A DNA stretch of 64,000 nucleotides from Lepidurus packardi (lineage: Eukaryota; Arthropoda; Branchiopoda; Notostraca; Triopsidae), in NCBI GenBank assembly GCA_023053545.1, contig JAKZAN010000002.1:124001-188000 (forward strand), in the 5' to 3' direction. The notes beneath the pieces were generated by a model. It was not told the origin of the DNA. It ran no database searches and saw only the letters and a program-made list of their open reading frames with translations. Position 1 is the first letter of the stretch. Every line of letters begins with the position of its first letter. The position numbers and the translations under genes are program-made. Shown here piece after piece: positions 9,047-19,449 of the stretch.

Positions 9047-12000
9047 GGGGCCAAAGTATGGTTATCCGACGAAACCCATGTTTGGCGAGTCGCCGAAGTT
9101 GTGGAAGATTTCAAGAGTACCAAGATGGCAAGGTAAGTTATCTTGGACTTGTTCTCCAATTCTTGTTATAGAAATAAATGACAAATGACCTTAGTTTCCT
9201 TAATAAAGAACTCAAATTACTTTCATTTCTTATCTATTCACTCGCTTTTAAACGAAGGAATCGAGGGTAAAAAAGGAAACACGTTACCATATCGTTAAAA
9301 GATCGTTCTAATAGAGATTTATTTTTATAGAAAGGGGAAATCCCCATTCACACGCCGCAAGACTGGCCCCACATCAGAAACCCCGAGCTCCTGATCGGTG
9401 CGAACGATTTAACCTTGTTGGCCTACGTGCATGAACCTGCTGTTCTTCACAGTCTTCCGATTCGCTTTAAGCGCCAAGCTATCTATACAGACTGTGGTAA
9501 GCCCCAATTCAGCTCATTTGTCAGTTCTTTTCAAGAAATTCCGGATTCGAACCTTGTGTCTTGTTTTCTTCTAGGAATCGTTTTGGTTGCTGTTAATCCT
9601 TATACAGAGTTACCTATTTATGGAAAACGATATTGTCCTGGCTTATCGAAAGTGTCAATATGCGAATTTAGACCCTCACATCTTCGCAGTCACAGAAGAA
9701 GCTTATACGGAACTTGAAAGGTTCAGATTTTCCCTCAATTTGATTCCTTTTTACAATCAATTCCTCATTTTGTAAAAAAATTGGCAATTTTTGTTGCAGA
9801 GAGAACCGAAACCAGTCCATCATTGAGTCAGGAGCAGGCAAAACTGTTTCTGCCAAGTACGCAATTCGTTATGTTGCCCCTGCTGGAGGTTCTCCCACTG
9901 AAACGCAAGAGAAGACATTTTTGGCTTCGAATCCCATTTTGGAGGTAACTATACTTAATTTTCCTTTGAAAAAGAGTCAAAAGGAGGGAAAAAATGGATT
10001 GGGGAGCATAGCAAGCTTGTAAATGGGTTATATTGGGCAGGCGATTGGGAATGCGAAGACGTCGAGCAATAATAACAGTTCCCGATTTGGCAAATCTATC
10101 GAAATTGACTTTAACAGTCTATATCCGACTACGGGTGCAAACATACGGACGTATTTACTCGAAAAGTCACGGGTGGTCTTCCAGTCGAACCAGGAACGGA
10201 ATTACCACATCTTTTACCAGTTATGTGCTGCTGCTAGTCTTCCTGAGTACCAGGATTTACCCTTAGGTGAGTCGGTATGCTCTTCGTTTGCTTCATGTCG
10301 CGTTCAATGCAATTTTATTGCGTTTTCAATCGTTTCTTTATTTTTATTGTCCTTTTTAGGCCATCAAGACAGCTTTCACTACACGCACCAAGGCGGTAGT
10401 CCGTATGTGGATGGAGTAAACGATTTGGAGTACTTTGTCGAAACGAAACGCGCATTGAGCATGTTGGGCTTTCCTGATGCGTTCCAGACGAATATTTTCC
10501 GGATTTTGGGAGCTATTTTGCATTTAGGAAACGTGCAGATTCAAGGAGCTGATCAAGAGACCTACACCATCCTGGTAAATTCATACATAGTAATGTTTTA
10601 AGCACTTTTAACGGGAAATGTTCGATTTTGGAGTTGAACTAATTCCGAATTGTATTTTATTTTAGCGTACCGATACTCACCTGGAGGATTTTTGCCGCTT
10701 GATGGGTTTGGCTAATGACGATAAGGAGGAATTGCGTAAATGGCTGTTTTCGCCAGATTGTTAGATTGCCAGATTGTTGCCAACCGCGATACTGTCATGG
10801 AAGAGCAAGTCGCCATTCTTCGCCCCAGCAAAGTATTGAAAAAAAGGAAACAAAAAAAATCCTGATTTTTTGGGTACATTTTTTTGTAAATTTTTTTTCT
10901 AGAATCCATTAGTGCTCCAATTACTGTCTGACGACGACAGCCAAGTGCAACCTTTCGCTCCTATGGTGACACGGACCACCCTACGGGAGAGCGCTAATTT
11001 GACGGTGGCGTGAGCCAGTAGCAAATCGGCATCTTCCACCACGCAACGCAAAAAGAAAACGGTCGGCTCCCAATGCCGTGATTCATTGACGCTGCTAGTG
11101 AACACGCTCAACGCTACCACGCCGCATTACATTCGCTGCATTAAACCGAATGACCTCAAAGAAGCTTTCGTCTTTGACCCGCACCGTGCTGTGCCACAGT
11201 TGCGGGCGTGCGGAGTCCTGAAGACGGTCCGGATTAGCCAGCAGGTTTCCCTTCGAGGTAAAACAAATGAATCACTTTTGTTAGAGTTAATCTCTTTTTT
11301 AACTCGTTTTAGGTATCTGTAAGAGGCTTTTTTCGTCCGGTACCGAGTGCTTTTTAAATCCCAAGATATCCGTTAAAGCAGCTCGCCAAGATACCATCGC
11401 TTGTCATATCAAAGTGAGCTCATTGATCTTAAAAAACATTAAGAATTTATCCAAAAGATTTGTCCGAAATGAGCTCTATTTTGGGTAAGCTGAATGTCAA
11501 GTAGTCAAGGTTTAACGTAAGACTGCTGGATTTCCGATGCATAGTCCTTTCTATAGATAGTCGAGATACAAGGTCATGTCAGTTAATCAGTCCCAGTCAG
11601 TCCAGGTCGGGTAGTCAGATCCTGGTCAAGTCTCAAGAACTTTCACCTGACATTTATGCCATACCACACAAGCTTGTCAGGCAATACTTTTAAGGTTACC
11701 ACTCTTCCATGAGTAAGATTAGAATATGGATTCGAATCAAGTTTCATTTTTGTCCTATATAGGAATTCATTGGTATTTGGAATAGACCATTACAATTTAG
11801 AATAGTAACTAGCGTTTAGAATATTTCATTAAATAAGGATTCACTTTTTTCTTATGACGAAAATTAATCCTCTGAAAACGTCTTGATAGACATTCTTTCC
11901 GTCCATAGTCCGACGAAACTGCAATAATGAACTATCCTTAATTAATACTTGTAATTATTTGACCATTTTGTATTGATTTTTTTTTTACATTTTTCGAGCA

Positions 12001-12068
12001 GGAAGATTAAATTCAAATTTGGCAAATCGAAGAACTTTTTCTGTGCGGGAGAGGTCGCCTATTTGGAA
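9047..12068 (+). pseudogene. Class V unconventional myosin heavy chain, motor-domain fragment (unprocessed pseudogene)
   Basis: Exons separated by short GT-AG introns match the class V myosin motor. Approximate exons are 9047-9132 (SH3-like start, GAKVWLSDE), 9331-9496 ([12 protein letters not shown]), 9575-9720 ([10 protein letters not shown]), 9800-9944 (P-loop), 10041-10266 (NSSRFGKSIEIDF, switch I), 10360-10574 (GGSPYVDG), 10666-10840, 10904-11256 ([10 protein letters not shown]), 11313-11412, and 11992-12068 (CAGEVAYLEK, start of the neck). Myosin V carries cargo along actin. The copy is dead: the P-loop reads [10 protein letters not shown], lacking about three residues. Frameshifts occur near 9630, 10760 and 11240, and there is a TGA near 11010. 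The whole switch II/lower 50-kDa region is absent between 10840 and 10904. Introns are retained, so it arose by DNA duplication, not retrotransposition. About 570 bases at 11420-11990 hold nothing else I recognise. Confidence 0.85.
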
Positions 12069-12775
12069 AAACGGCTTATTTCTGCAATTAGCAAAGGAAC
12101 AAGGGTTGTCAGTGGCGCAAGGACTGCCATCAACGCCGGGGTGTTATCTTGCTTGGTCAGCTTCTTGTAACTCTCATTAAGTTGTACTAAGGCTTCTTTT
12201 ATAATTCAAGATTCATCTACAGCAGCGGGTTCATCCGTGTAAGTTCTCTTGATGGGGGGTTCTGAAGGTGACAACTGACGTTTTGATGAGTTTGCCTGGG
12301 GAGAATTTGGCGTCCTGGTTAGTCTGCATTCTTTGCAGTTCTTCGCTGCACGTTGGTCTTTAATAAAGTTGGTCTTTAATAAAGTTTTTGCAAGTAGAGC
12401 ATTCGATTTTTTTTTGGTTTTCGGTGTTTTGGACTTCAGTTTCGAAATCCATGGGGTCTAAGCTTGCTTTTGCGTTGGTATGATTGGGTGGCAAGGTTGA
12501 TTTGAATTCCGGCACTGAACCCGTTCATCCGCCATTGTTTACCCTGGGCTTGGCCCAGGCGCTGTTGGGTGGTGGAGTTGATTTCGATCTTTTAGGGGTT
12601 TGTGATAATGCTGAAGGAGTAATTTGGTTCAGAATTTGAACCAGGGAAAAGGAGGCTGGACAGGGAGAGGTTTGGGGGTGGATGGGTTAAAAGCAAAGTT
12701 CAATATTTGTTCAAATTGGCGGGAACTCACAAAATTCACTTCTGTCACTGGCGGAAGCGAACCGCGAACCCAAAA
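12069..12775 (-). mobile_element. Second LINE copy: 5'-end fragment fused to the myosin exon
   Basis: This stretch matches about 8590-8884 of the first LINE with scattered substitutions and indels, including the shared 5' terminus (CACTGGCGGAAGCG). Its other end is joined inside the coding part of the myosin neck exon, directly after the codons for VAYLEK. It keeps the LINE 5' end and has lost the 3' end, the reverse of normal LINE 5' truncation. Confidence 0.7.
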
Positions 12776-13134
12776 AAGTGGAATATTAATCAGTTTCTTT
12801 GATATTTGGTTTCCTAAGAAATAAATTTAATTTACTTTTTTGTTTATTTTTATCTAAGTTGGTAGTGAAGGTATTATAGAGGTTAGAATATGAGGGATTG
12901 GCTTCTAACCCTATTAATAATTTTGTGTAATTTATAGAAAATAAAGTATGTTTTTATGCTTAGAAATAGCGATAATTTAAAATAATGTTATAATTTACAT
13001 TTATTATGAAATTATTTTTATTCAAAATTCATATTTTTATATTAGGATAAATACTACATTTTAATAAGAATTTAAATAATATAGCTATGAGTAGAATACT
13101 ATTACAAAGAATTTAATATGTGAATTACAATTAA
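12776..13134. other. AT-rich stretch, possibly decayed 16S 5' sequence
   Basis: It has no open frame of note. Base composition shifts to strongly AT-rich after about 12830, and clear 16S rRNA sequence begins near 13135. The stretch may be the fast-evolving 5' part of mitochondrial 16S, but I cannot support that from conserved motifs. Confidence 0.35.
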
Positions 13135-13404
13135 GGAACTCGGCAAACCTATTTTTGGCCTGTTTATCCCAAACACCTCCTTGTGATATAATACAAGGTA
13201 TAGCCTGCTCTATGAATTGTTTTAAATGGCCGCGAGATTTTGACCGTGCGAAGGTAGCATAATCATTAGTCTTTTAATTGAAGGCTGGTATGAAACCGGC
13301 GTGAGCCAGGTTGGTTTCTATCTTCCAATTTTTGTTTCAGTTTAGTACGAAAGGATTAAATGAAGAAGTGAGGCTTTATACTGAGAATAATATTAATATT
13401 GTTT
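13135..13404 (+). pseudogene. rrnL: Mitochondrial 16S rRNA fragment (NUMT-1)
   Basis: It contains the highly conserved arthropod 16S blocks TTGACCGTGCGAAGGTAGCA and TAGTACGAAAGGATT. Between them the sequence jumps from TGGTATGAAAC directly to GGCGTGAGCCAGG. About 300-400 bases of the domain V core that normally lie between are missing, so it cannot be a working rRNA. Confidence 0.92.
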
Positions 13405-13467
13405 ACTAATTTGGCAGAGAAGTGTGATAGATTTAGAATCTATTTATGTGAATATATCACAATTAGT
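13405..13467 (+). pseudogene. trnL1: Mitochondrial tRNA-Leu(UAG) copy (NUMT-1)
   Basis: The 63-nt sequence folds as a tRNA: the acceptor stem ACTAATT/AATTAGT is fully complementary and the anticodon loop TTTAGAA gives TAG. It lies between 16S and ND1 on the same strand, as in insect and crustacean mitochondria. It still looks intact but is embedded in nuclear DNA. Confidence 0.88.
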
Positions 13468-14275
13468 ACCTCAGCTTATGAGGGGTGTTTTTTTATTAAG
13501 TTATTTAATATCGGGGGTTAGTTGGAGTTGCTTTCTTGATTTCTTTTGAGCGAAAGCTGCTAGGGTATATTCAATTACGCAAAGGTCCAAACAAAGTTGG
13601 CCTTGCAGGGTTTTTACAACCATTTGCAGATGCTATTAAGTTGTTTACTAAGGAACAAACATTTCCTTTTATATCTAATTATTTGCCATATTATATTAAT
13701 CTGTAGTTAGCTTGGGCGTGTCTTTATTAGTTTGAACCTCAATTCCTTGGGGTAGTATTATAATTAATAGTGATTTAATGATTTTATTCTTTCTTTGTTG
13801 TGTTAGTATAGGGGTATACACTCTCATAGCGGCTGGTTGATCTTCTAATTCGAAATACTCTTTATTAGGAGCTTTGCGAGCGGTTGCTCAGACTATTTCT
13901 TATGAGGTGAGTTTGGTTTTAATTTTATTCTCTTTTGTTTTATTGATTTCAAGTTATAAAATTTTTTTATTTGTTTTAAATCAAAGTTATATATGATTTT
14001 TTTATGAATCCATTATTAGCTCTCTTGTGATTAGTATCTTGTTTGGCGGAAACAAATCGTACTCCTTTTGATTTTGCTGAAGGAGAATCCGAGTTAGTTT
14101 CTTTTTTATAATACGGAATATAGAAGTGGTGGATTTGCGTTGACTATGTTATCAGAATATACAAGTATTTAATTTATAAGTGCTTTATTTGTAATAATTT
14201 TTTTGGGTGGTTGAGGTAATTTTTTTTTATTAAAATTTTTGGGGATTGTATATATTTTTGTTTGAGTACGAGGTA
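13468..14275 (+). pseudogene. ND1: Mitochondrial ND1, first part (NUMT-1)
   Basis: It encodes NADH dehydrogenase subunit 1 (complex I membrane arm) under the invertebrate mitochondrial code: [16 protein letters not shown], then [19 protein letters not shown], then the invariant AETNRTPFDFAEGESELVS. A frameshift lies near the start (about 13520), TAG/TAA stops occur near 13704 and 14109, and the Tc1 element interrupts the gene at 14275 within the VRGTLPRFRYDE block. Confidence 0.92.
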
Positions 14276-14390
14276 CTGTAATGAGCAAAAAAAAGTTTAC
14301 ACAGGAAACCACAGAAGTCTAAGCAGGCCTCTCGAGGATGATTAAGTTTCATTAACGTAGAAAGGACTACAAACCAATAGTTTGAAGTGA
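14276..14390. repeat. Left terminal inverted repeat of the Tc1 element
   Basis: It matches the reverse complement of 16169-16283 over about 110 bp, with roughly 80-85% identity by eye; the outer 24 bp are identical. It includes the shared internal blocks ACCACAGAAGTCTAA and GATTAAGTTTCATTA. Confidence 0.85.
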
Positions 14391-14535
14391 AAGGAAGTCC
14401 GCGAAGTTTGAAAACGCATGTTTTTTAATATAAACTAAAACTGGCGAATTGAGCAGGGAAAGTTGCTAATTATAAGCTCTATTGCGGATCCAATACTTTT
14501 CCCACTGTTTGCTCGCCTGAGTTTCATTTCTAAAA

Positions 14536-15696
14536 ATGCCTCAGCTCAGCAAAGAGCAGAAAGGTGTCATAGTTGGTTTGAGTTTGACAGGAATGTCTGT
14601 TACAGAAATATCAAGAACCGTTAATTGGAGCCGAGTAACTGTATACAAATGGCTGAAGCGGTATTGGAACGAGGGAAAGTTAGACCGGAAAGTATGTCGA
14701 AATATTGCAGAAAATATTTGTAACTTAATATGTATATTAATTAGGTAGGATCGGGTCGCCCACCTATTTTAAGCGACGACGAGAAAATTAACATTATCGC
14801 AGCAAGTGTATCCAATCCGGCGCGTGACATGACAAAAATTATCAGTATGGCCAGTGTTACTGCTTCGAGATTCACAGGTTACCGTGTGTTGAGCGAGGTT
14901 GGCTTAAATTCTAGAAGGCCAGCTCGCAAGTTTCTACTATCCGATAGGCATAAAGAAGCAAGACTGAGATTTTGCGAGAACTTTCTAAATGTCAATATGG
15001 ATTTCTGGACAGCTGTAGTCTTTTCGGACGAAAGCACCATTTCGTCTGAACCATATGGCCCGATTCGTGTTTATAGAGAGGTAAAGTTAAACTCTGAGCT
15101 GTATAGCTTTGAAACTAAATTTTCTGTTTGTCAGAAAAATCAGCGGTTTAAAGAAGACGTGGTTAGAGAAAATGGACGAAGTGGTCGATATTCCGTTTCT
15201 GTTTTCGCGTGGTTTTCCGCAATGACCGGGTTAAGCACGCTCATAAGACTTCCGAAGGGTTTCAACGGAGAAAAATACCGCGAAATCCTGGAAAGCGAAA
15301 TACCTATTATGCGCACGCTTTTAGGAGAAGCGCTTGTATTCCAACAAGATAACTCGCCGCTCCATACAGCGAGGATTGTAAAAAACTGGCTGAATCAACA
15401 AGGGGTGCGACTTCTCCCCCACCCACCGAGGTCGCCAGACTTTAACCCTATTGAGCACGTTTGGGGCATGCTCAAAAAGAAAATTGAGTAACATCATTGT
15501 CAGTATTTTGAAGATGAAATAATAGAATTTCTTTAGACATTCCAATGTCAGAAACGCAGACATGTTATTTGAGGAGGCAAACCGAGTGTGGGAGGAACTC
15601 GCTGACGATAGTGATTTCTGGCTTAAGCTGGTTGACTCCATGCCACGGAGGCTCCAAGCGTGCGTAGAAAACAATGGTGGCATAACAAAATACTAG
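14536..15696 (+). CDS. Tc1-family transposase, four exons with three tiny introns
   Basis: Exons 14536-14691, 14745-15080, 15135-15487 and 15552-15696 total 990 nt and give a 329-residue protein, the usual Tc1 length. Introns of 53, 54 and 64 nt all have GT...AG ends. The N-terminal helix-turn-helix (EISRTVNWSRVTVYKWLKRY) binds the inverted repeats; a GRP-type linker (VGSGRPP) begins exon 2. The catalytic triad is Asp in VVFSDEST, Asp in FQQDNSPLHTA, and Glu in NPIEHVWG. The second and third are separated by 34 residues (DD34E). The last exon supplies the conserved end SMPRRLQACVENNGGITKY. Without splicing the frame stops at 14747 and again at 15489. I see no disabling mutation, so the gene may be functional. 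The start is the first ATG, with MPQLSKEQKG following. Confidence 0.85.
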
Positions 15697-16168
15697 TTAC
15701 GACGCATAAAAATGTTTGTTTAAACAAGATATGCAGTTTTCTCTGTAAAACTTGTTGGTAGCCTATGTGTAAAATAAATGCTCTTCAGAACCCAATTCGG
15801 AGTGCTGTATCTGCTAAAAACTCGGTTTAGGAACTTGGATTTTCCTTAATATAAAGTTTAAAATTGGTATTAGGCTATTGTTCTGAATAATTGCATTAAG
15901 TGATTTGCGTTCCTGTATGCGAACGTATGAATTTTCAGAACAATTCCAAGAACTCCGCATTCAAGAATTTTCACATATTTAACATTGCACCATTTAAAAG
16001 GCAGCAAGTTGATTACAAAGACAGATCTTAATCTAAGCGGTTTCTCTGTGCAATCAACGTTAGGTTACGCAAACCGAAAGAATAATCAATCAGCCACGAG
16101 GTAGCCAAGCGCAATACTTCTAGCTTTCCACTAAATATACATCCCAATTTTAAATCTCGCGGCTTCAC

Positions 16169-16283
16169 CTCGTAACTGATTGGTTTGTAGAACTTTCAAC
16201 GCCTAATGAAACTTAATCAGTCTCGAGAGGCTTAATTAGACTTCTGTGGTTTGGCCATGTAAACTTTTTTTTGCTCATTACAG
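16169..16283. repeat. Right terminal inverted repeat of the Tc1 element
   Basis: It is the inverted partner of 14276-14390 and ends TTTGCTCATTACAG directly before the TA duplication at 16284-16285. Confidence 0.85.
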
Positions 16284-16395
16284 TACTTTACCTCGTTTTC
16301 GATATGATGAATTAATATTTTTAGCATGAAAATCATTTCTTCCCATTTCTTTAAATTATTTGTTGTTTATTTCAGGATATATAATGTCATTTTAG
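16284..16395 (+). pseudogene. ND1: Mitochondrial ND1, last part (NUMT-1)
   Basis: It continues ND1 directly after the Tc1 insertion (LPRFRYDELMFLAWK with TGA as Trp) and ends at TAG 16393-16395. With the first part this completes the gene end. Confidence 0.9.
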
Positions 16396-16417
16396 TTCAG
16401 TGTGTTAAGAAATATAA

Positions 16418-16484
16418 ATTATTAAAGGATTTGAACCTTTGTATCTTATTTTCAAGACAAGCGCTTTCCTTTCAGCCAAATAAT
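16418..16484 (-). pseudogene. trnS2: Mitochondrial tRNA-Ser(UGA) copy (NUMT-1)
   Basis: On the minus strand the sequence has complementary ends (ATTATT and AATAAT) and an anticodon loop CTTGAAA (TGA). Its position between ND1 and CytB on the opposite strand is the standard arthropod place for this tRNA. Confidence 0.82.
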
Positions 16485-17605
16485 TTTAAAATTAGATTAT
16501 CCCATAATTTGAGTAATAAAGGATTAATAAAATAATAAGAGAAGTATATTATAGTTAAGATTTGTCCTGTTAAAATAAAGGGTTCTTCTACAGGTCGTGC
16601 ACCAATTCAGGTTAATAAAATTACAGTAGCTACTAATAATCAAAAATAGATTTGATTAATAGGGTAAAATTCTAACCCCCGAAATTTTCTATTATTGAAA
16701 ATAGGTAGAGTGCTTAAAATTAGGATGGATATTAATAAAGCAATAACCCCCACTAATTTATTTGGGATAGATCGAAGAATGGCATGCAAATAAAAAATAT
16801 CATTCAGGTTGAATGTGGGCTGGGGTGACTAAGGGGTTTGCTGGGATGAAGTTGTCGGGATCCCCCAAGAGATATGGTTCTAATAAACTAAGAATTACTA
16901 AATTATGAGTATAACTATAAATCCTACTAAATCTTTGATTCTGAAATACGGGTGAGAGGGGATTTTATCTATATCTCTGGTCACCCCAATAGGGTTATTT
17001 GATCCTGTTTGATGTAAAAATAGTAAGTGAATTATTGTAATCGCCTCAATGATGAAGGGGAGTAAAAAGTGGACTGTAAAAAATCGAGTTAATGTGGGAC
17101 TGTCAACTACAAATCCACCCCAAATTCATTGGACGATGTTGTCTCCTACATACGGAATAGCTGACACTTGGTTGGTGATTACTGGTGCTCCCCAAAAAGA
17201 TATCTGCACCCATGATAATACATAGCCTATAAACGCGGCTCCTATAACTAATAGTAAAAGTATAATTCCCACAAATCATGTCAGAGTGAATAAATAAGAT
17301 CCGTAATATATACCTCTCCCGATACGGAGGTATAAACAAATAAAAGTTCAAAGTTCATGCAAAGTTCGTAAAAGTCCGCCATAATTAACAGCGCGGCAAA
17401 TGTGGGCTACACTAGAGAAAGCTAGGTTTAAATGGGCAGAGAATTGTATTGCGAGAAATAGACCAGTGAGGATTTGAATTATTAGGCCTAAACCTAGGAG
17501 AGAACCAAAATTTCATCAAATATTGATGTTTGATAAGGCAGGTAGGTCAATTAGTGCATTATTAATCATTTTAATTAAAGGGTGGGATTTTCGTAGGGTT
17601 AACAT
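16485..17605 (-). pseudogene. CytB: Mitochondrial cytochrome b (NUMT-1)
   Basis: It encodes the quinol-oxidising membrane subunit of complex III, reading from ATG at 17605 on the minus strand. Recognisable blocks, with TGA as Trp, include the quinol-site region [24 protein letters not shown], and [16 protein letters not shown] (normally HICRDVNYGW). A few residues are missing just after LLRTLH compared with the usual sequence. Nearly full length (about 1.1 kb), so a relatively well preserved NUMT gene. Confidence 0.92.
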
Positions 17606-18012
17606 TATTTTTGCAACCGAAGAGGTCTTCTATCAAACTCAGTAAGATTGACTACAATTAATAAACATAGTAGAAGATAGGAAATAAGAAAAAATTTAAT
17701 TGGAAATAATATTGGTCTATAAATTTTAACAATAAAAGATTTATAGCTTGTTAAGATTATTCATTTGCGTATTAATAGATTACTTCATGAATTTTCTTTA
17801 TTTAAATAGATGCTTATTAATAATAGAATACTAGATATAGCAATTACAGTGAACCTGTATGGTTTAACTTTAAATAACTCGTTTGATGCTAATCTAGAAA
17901 TAGAAATAAATAATACTAGTAAACTACCCAAAAAAATAAAAGAAAGTGTATACGAAAATCAATAATTTAGAAATAAGATTCCTGATATTAAAAAAATTAA
18001 AAGTCTTTGTAT
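17606..18012 (-). pseudogene. ND6: Mitochondrial ND6, 3' part (NUMT-1)
   Basis: This is the C-terminal part of NADH dehydrogenase subunit 6 on the minus strand. It matches 55730-56105 of NUMT-2, including SNELFKFKPYRF. Gypsy-B interrupts it at 18012/18013. The remaining N-terminal part continues at 26411. Confidence 0.88.
18009..18012. repeat. Target-site duplication GTAT of Gypsy-B (left copy)
   Basis: GTAT precedes the LTR here and follows it at 26407-26410. NUMT-2 holds the uninterrupted sequence (reverse complement near 55715-55730) with a single copy, proving the duplication. Confidence 0.93.
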
Positions 18013-18517
18013 TGTCACGTCTAAATCTGACAGGGCATCAAATCCGTCAGGGAATTAGAGTAATGTTCGGGAAAGGTGGATTTATAGAACTGTATTCGGG
18101 AAGATTACAGTGGTAAAGTTAAGAGGACGAAAACACTACATGAAAAACAGAGGACTACTGCCTAACACACTACTAGGAGAGTCTATCCTTCGACTCTCTC
18201 TAACCGACTGCCCTCTCGTACTTCAACTCTAACCAACTAAACTCTTCTTGGCACCATTCGCCAAAGCTGGGCATGCAATCCCACGTAGCTCCGGTGCTCT
18301 ATCCGACACCATGTGCGTCAGCAGGATTGCAATTCGGCACATGGGGTCAGGGATCACCGAAGCTCCGTGCTAACTAAGCTGCGAAGTTTAGCGAAAAGCG
18401 ACACCATGTAGGTAACCCAGTACATGGGGTCAGGGATCAGCTTAGCTCTGGGCTAAGTTGGCTGCAAAGATTAGCAAAGCGTGAGAAAAGCAAGCAATGC
18501 GAAATATAACCGTGACA
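18013..18517 (-). repeat. 3' LTR of Gypsy-B (505 bp)
   Basis: On the sense strand it starts TGTCACGG and ends GACGTGACA. U3 holds two tandem copies of a hairpin-forming unit (18304-18398 and 18399-18482), each with inverted CATGTG/CACATG or CATGTA/TACATG arms around ATGGGGTCAGGGATCA. Confidence 0.93.
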
Positions 18518-18540
18518 TTACCCCCGGCCCGTTTTCGAAC
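18518..18540 (-). promoter_or_regulatory. Polypurine tract of Gypsy-B
   Basis: On the sense strand it reads ACGGGCCGGGGGTAA directly before the LTR, the same as Gypsy-A at 5066-5086. Confidence 0.75.
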
Positions 18541-18651
18541 GTCCCGGTCGAAACAAGCGGACCCTAGTCAGCTACACCATCTAGGGGCAATGCCCGAAGG
18601 AGTTAGGCATAAACTTACAAGCACGTGGTCACTAATAACGACACGCATTTC

Positions 18652-19395
18652 TTAAACACTAGCCTCTTCTATGGCTACAGGGAAAGCGCCTCCATGGGCC
18701 CGCGCCTTCGCTTCGAGCACATGAACACGTCGTAAGAGCGTATCCAGATTGTAACTTGGTCGTTCAACCGCGGCGGGCCCCTGGAGGCGTAATGCGGACT
18801 CCAGGTGCTCGACGCGTACCTGGAGGGCGTGGTCACGCCCGGTGGTGGCCCGCCACAGGAACCAGCTCAGGAGGGCACCGATTACTAACACTAGGGCTGT
18901 GAACGATCCCGAGATGGTGATTGTGGGATAGTTGATGTGATCCCACCCATCGGGGGTTCCCTTGAAGATGTTTTTGCGCTGCTCGGCGGCCTTCTGGAAC
19001 GCGTCCCAAGTCGTTCTCCAACTGGCGGCTATGTCACCACTCTCCTTCTCTAGCGTCTTGATGTGGTCGGCTATTTTTGGATCCAACCAGGTAAGGTTGG
19101 CCGTGGGCAGATGTTGTTGGGTCAGGTTAATGGACAAAGCGGAAAGGGACCAAGCAGGCATGCGTGAAGTGAGGTTTGACTGCCCGAAAGAGTCCAAGGA
19201 GGCGGCCAAAATCCACTCTGGGCTGATGGCCAAGCATGCAACAGGTACCTCGATGATTCCTATCCCCTGAATTTTTAAAGTATTAGTCTGACCTTCCCCG
19301 TTCCCTTTTAGGTTTGGGTGGCAAGCAATTGTCACTCCAATGGCCTTACCGGTTGAGTACAACCATTTACGGGGCCCCACCTTCCATTTGTTTAC
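18652..19395 (-). pseudogene. Env-like protein remnant of Gypsy-B (C-terminal part)
   Basis: A frame of about 245 residues follows pol. It has a GPRKWLY start region shared with Gypsy-A, Asn-X-Thr sites (NLT repeated), a helical stretch, one membrane segment (about 18850-18920 in sense order, ending in SWFLWR) and a tail with leucine heptads. No ATG begins the frame: only GTG at 19380 or upstream sequence is available, and the N-terminal half seen in Gypsy-A's remnant (before GPRKW) is absent. Thus this env-like gene has a different deletion from that of Gypsy-A. The role in particle entry is inferred from position and topology only. Confidence 0.62.
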
Positions 19396-19449
19396 TTAAG
19401 CTTGCCAAAACCAGAACGCCGTTGCTCCTCGTTAAACCCTCCTCCTTTC

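Larger units (their letters stand above)
14276..16283 (+). mobile_element. Tc1-family (DD34E) DNA transposon, complete
   Basis: The 2008-bp element starts CTGTAATGAGC and ends GCTCATTACAG, with terminal inverted repeats of about 105-115 bp and a TA target duplication (14274-14275, 16284-16285). Removing the element plus one TA restores the ND1 sequence GTACTTTACCTCG in frame. It encodes one transposase with three short introns (14536-15696). About 480 bases of non-coding DNA follow the gene before the right repeat. Confidence 0.93.

Noticed and set aside
9415-9717. 100-codon ORF as a separate small gene
   Set aside because: It covers two myosin exons and the intron between them; the conserved residues fit myosin V.
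13135-18012. Mitochondrial contig or true mitochondrial genome
   Set aside because: The gene order is right, but 16S has a large deletion, the genes have frameshifts, and nuclear transposons with introns and target duplications interrupt them.
18962-19270. Plus-strand ORFs over Gypsy-B (for example 19612-20217, 24020-24403)
   Set aside because: They are antisense to intact pol, gag or env-like frames and show no domain.
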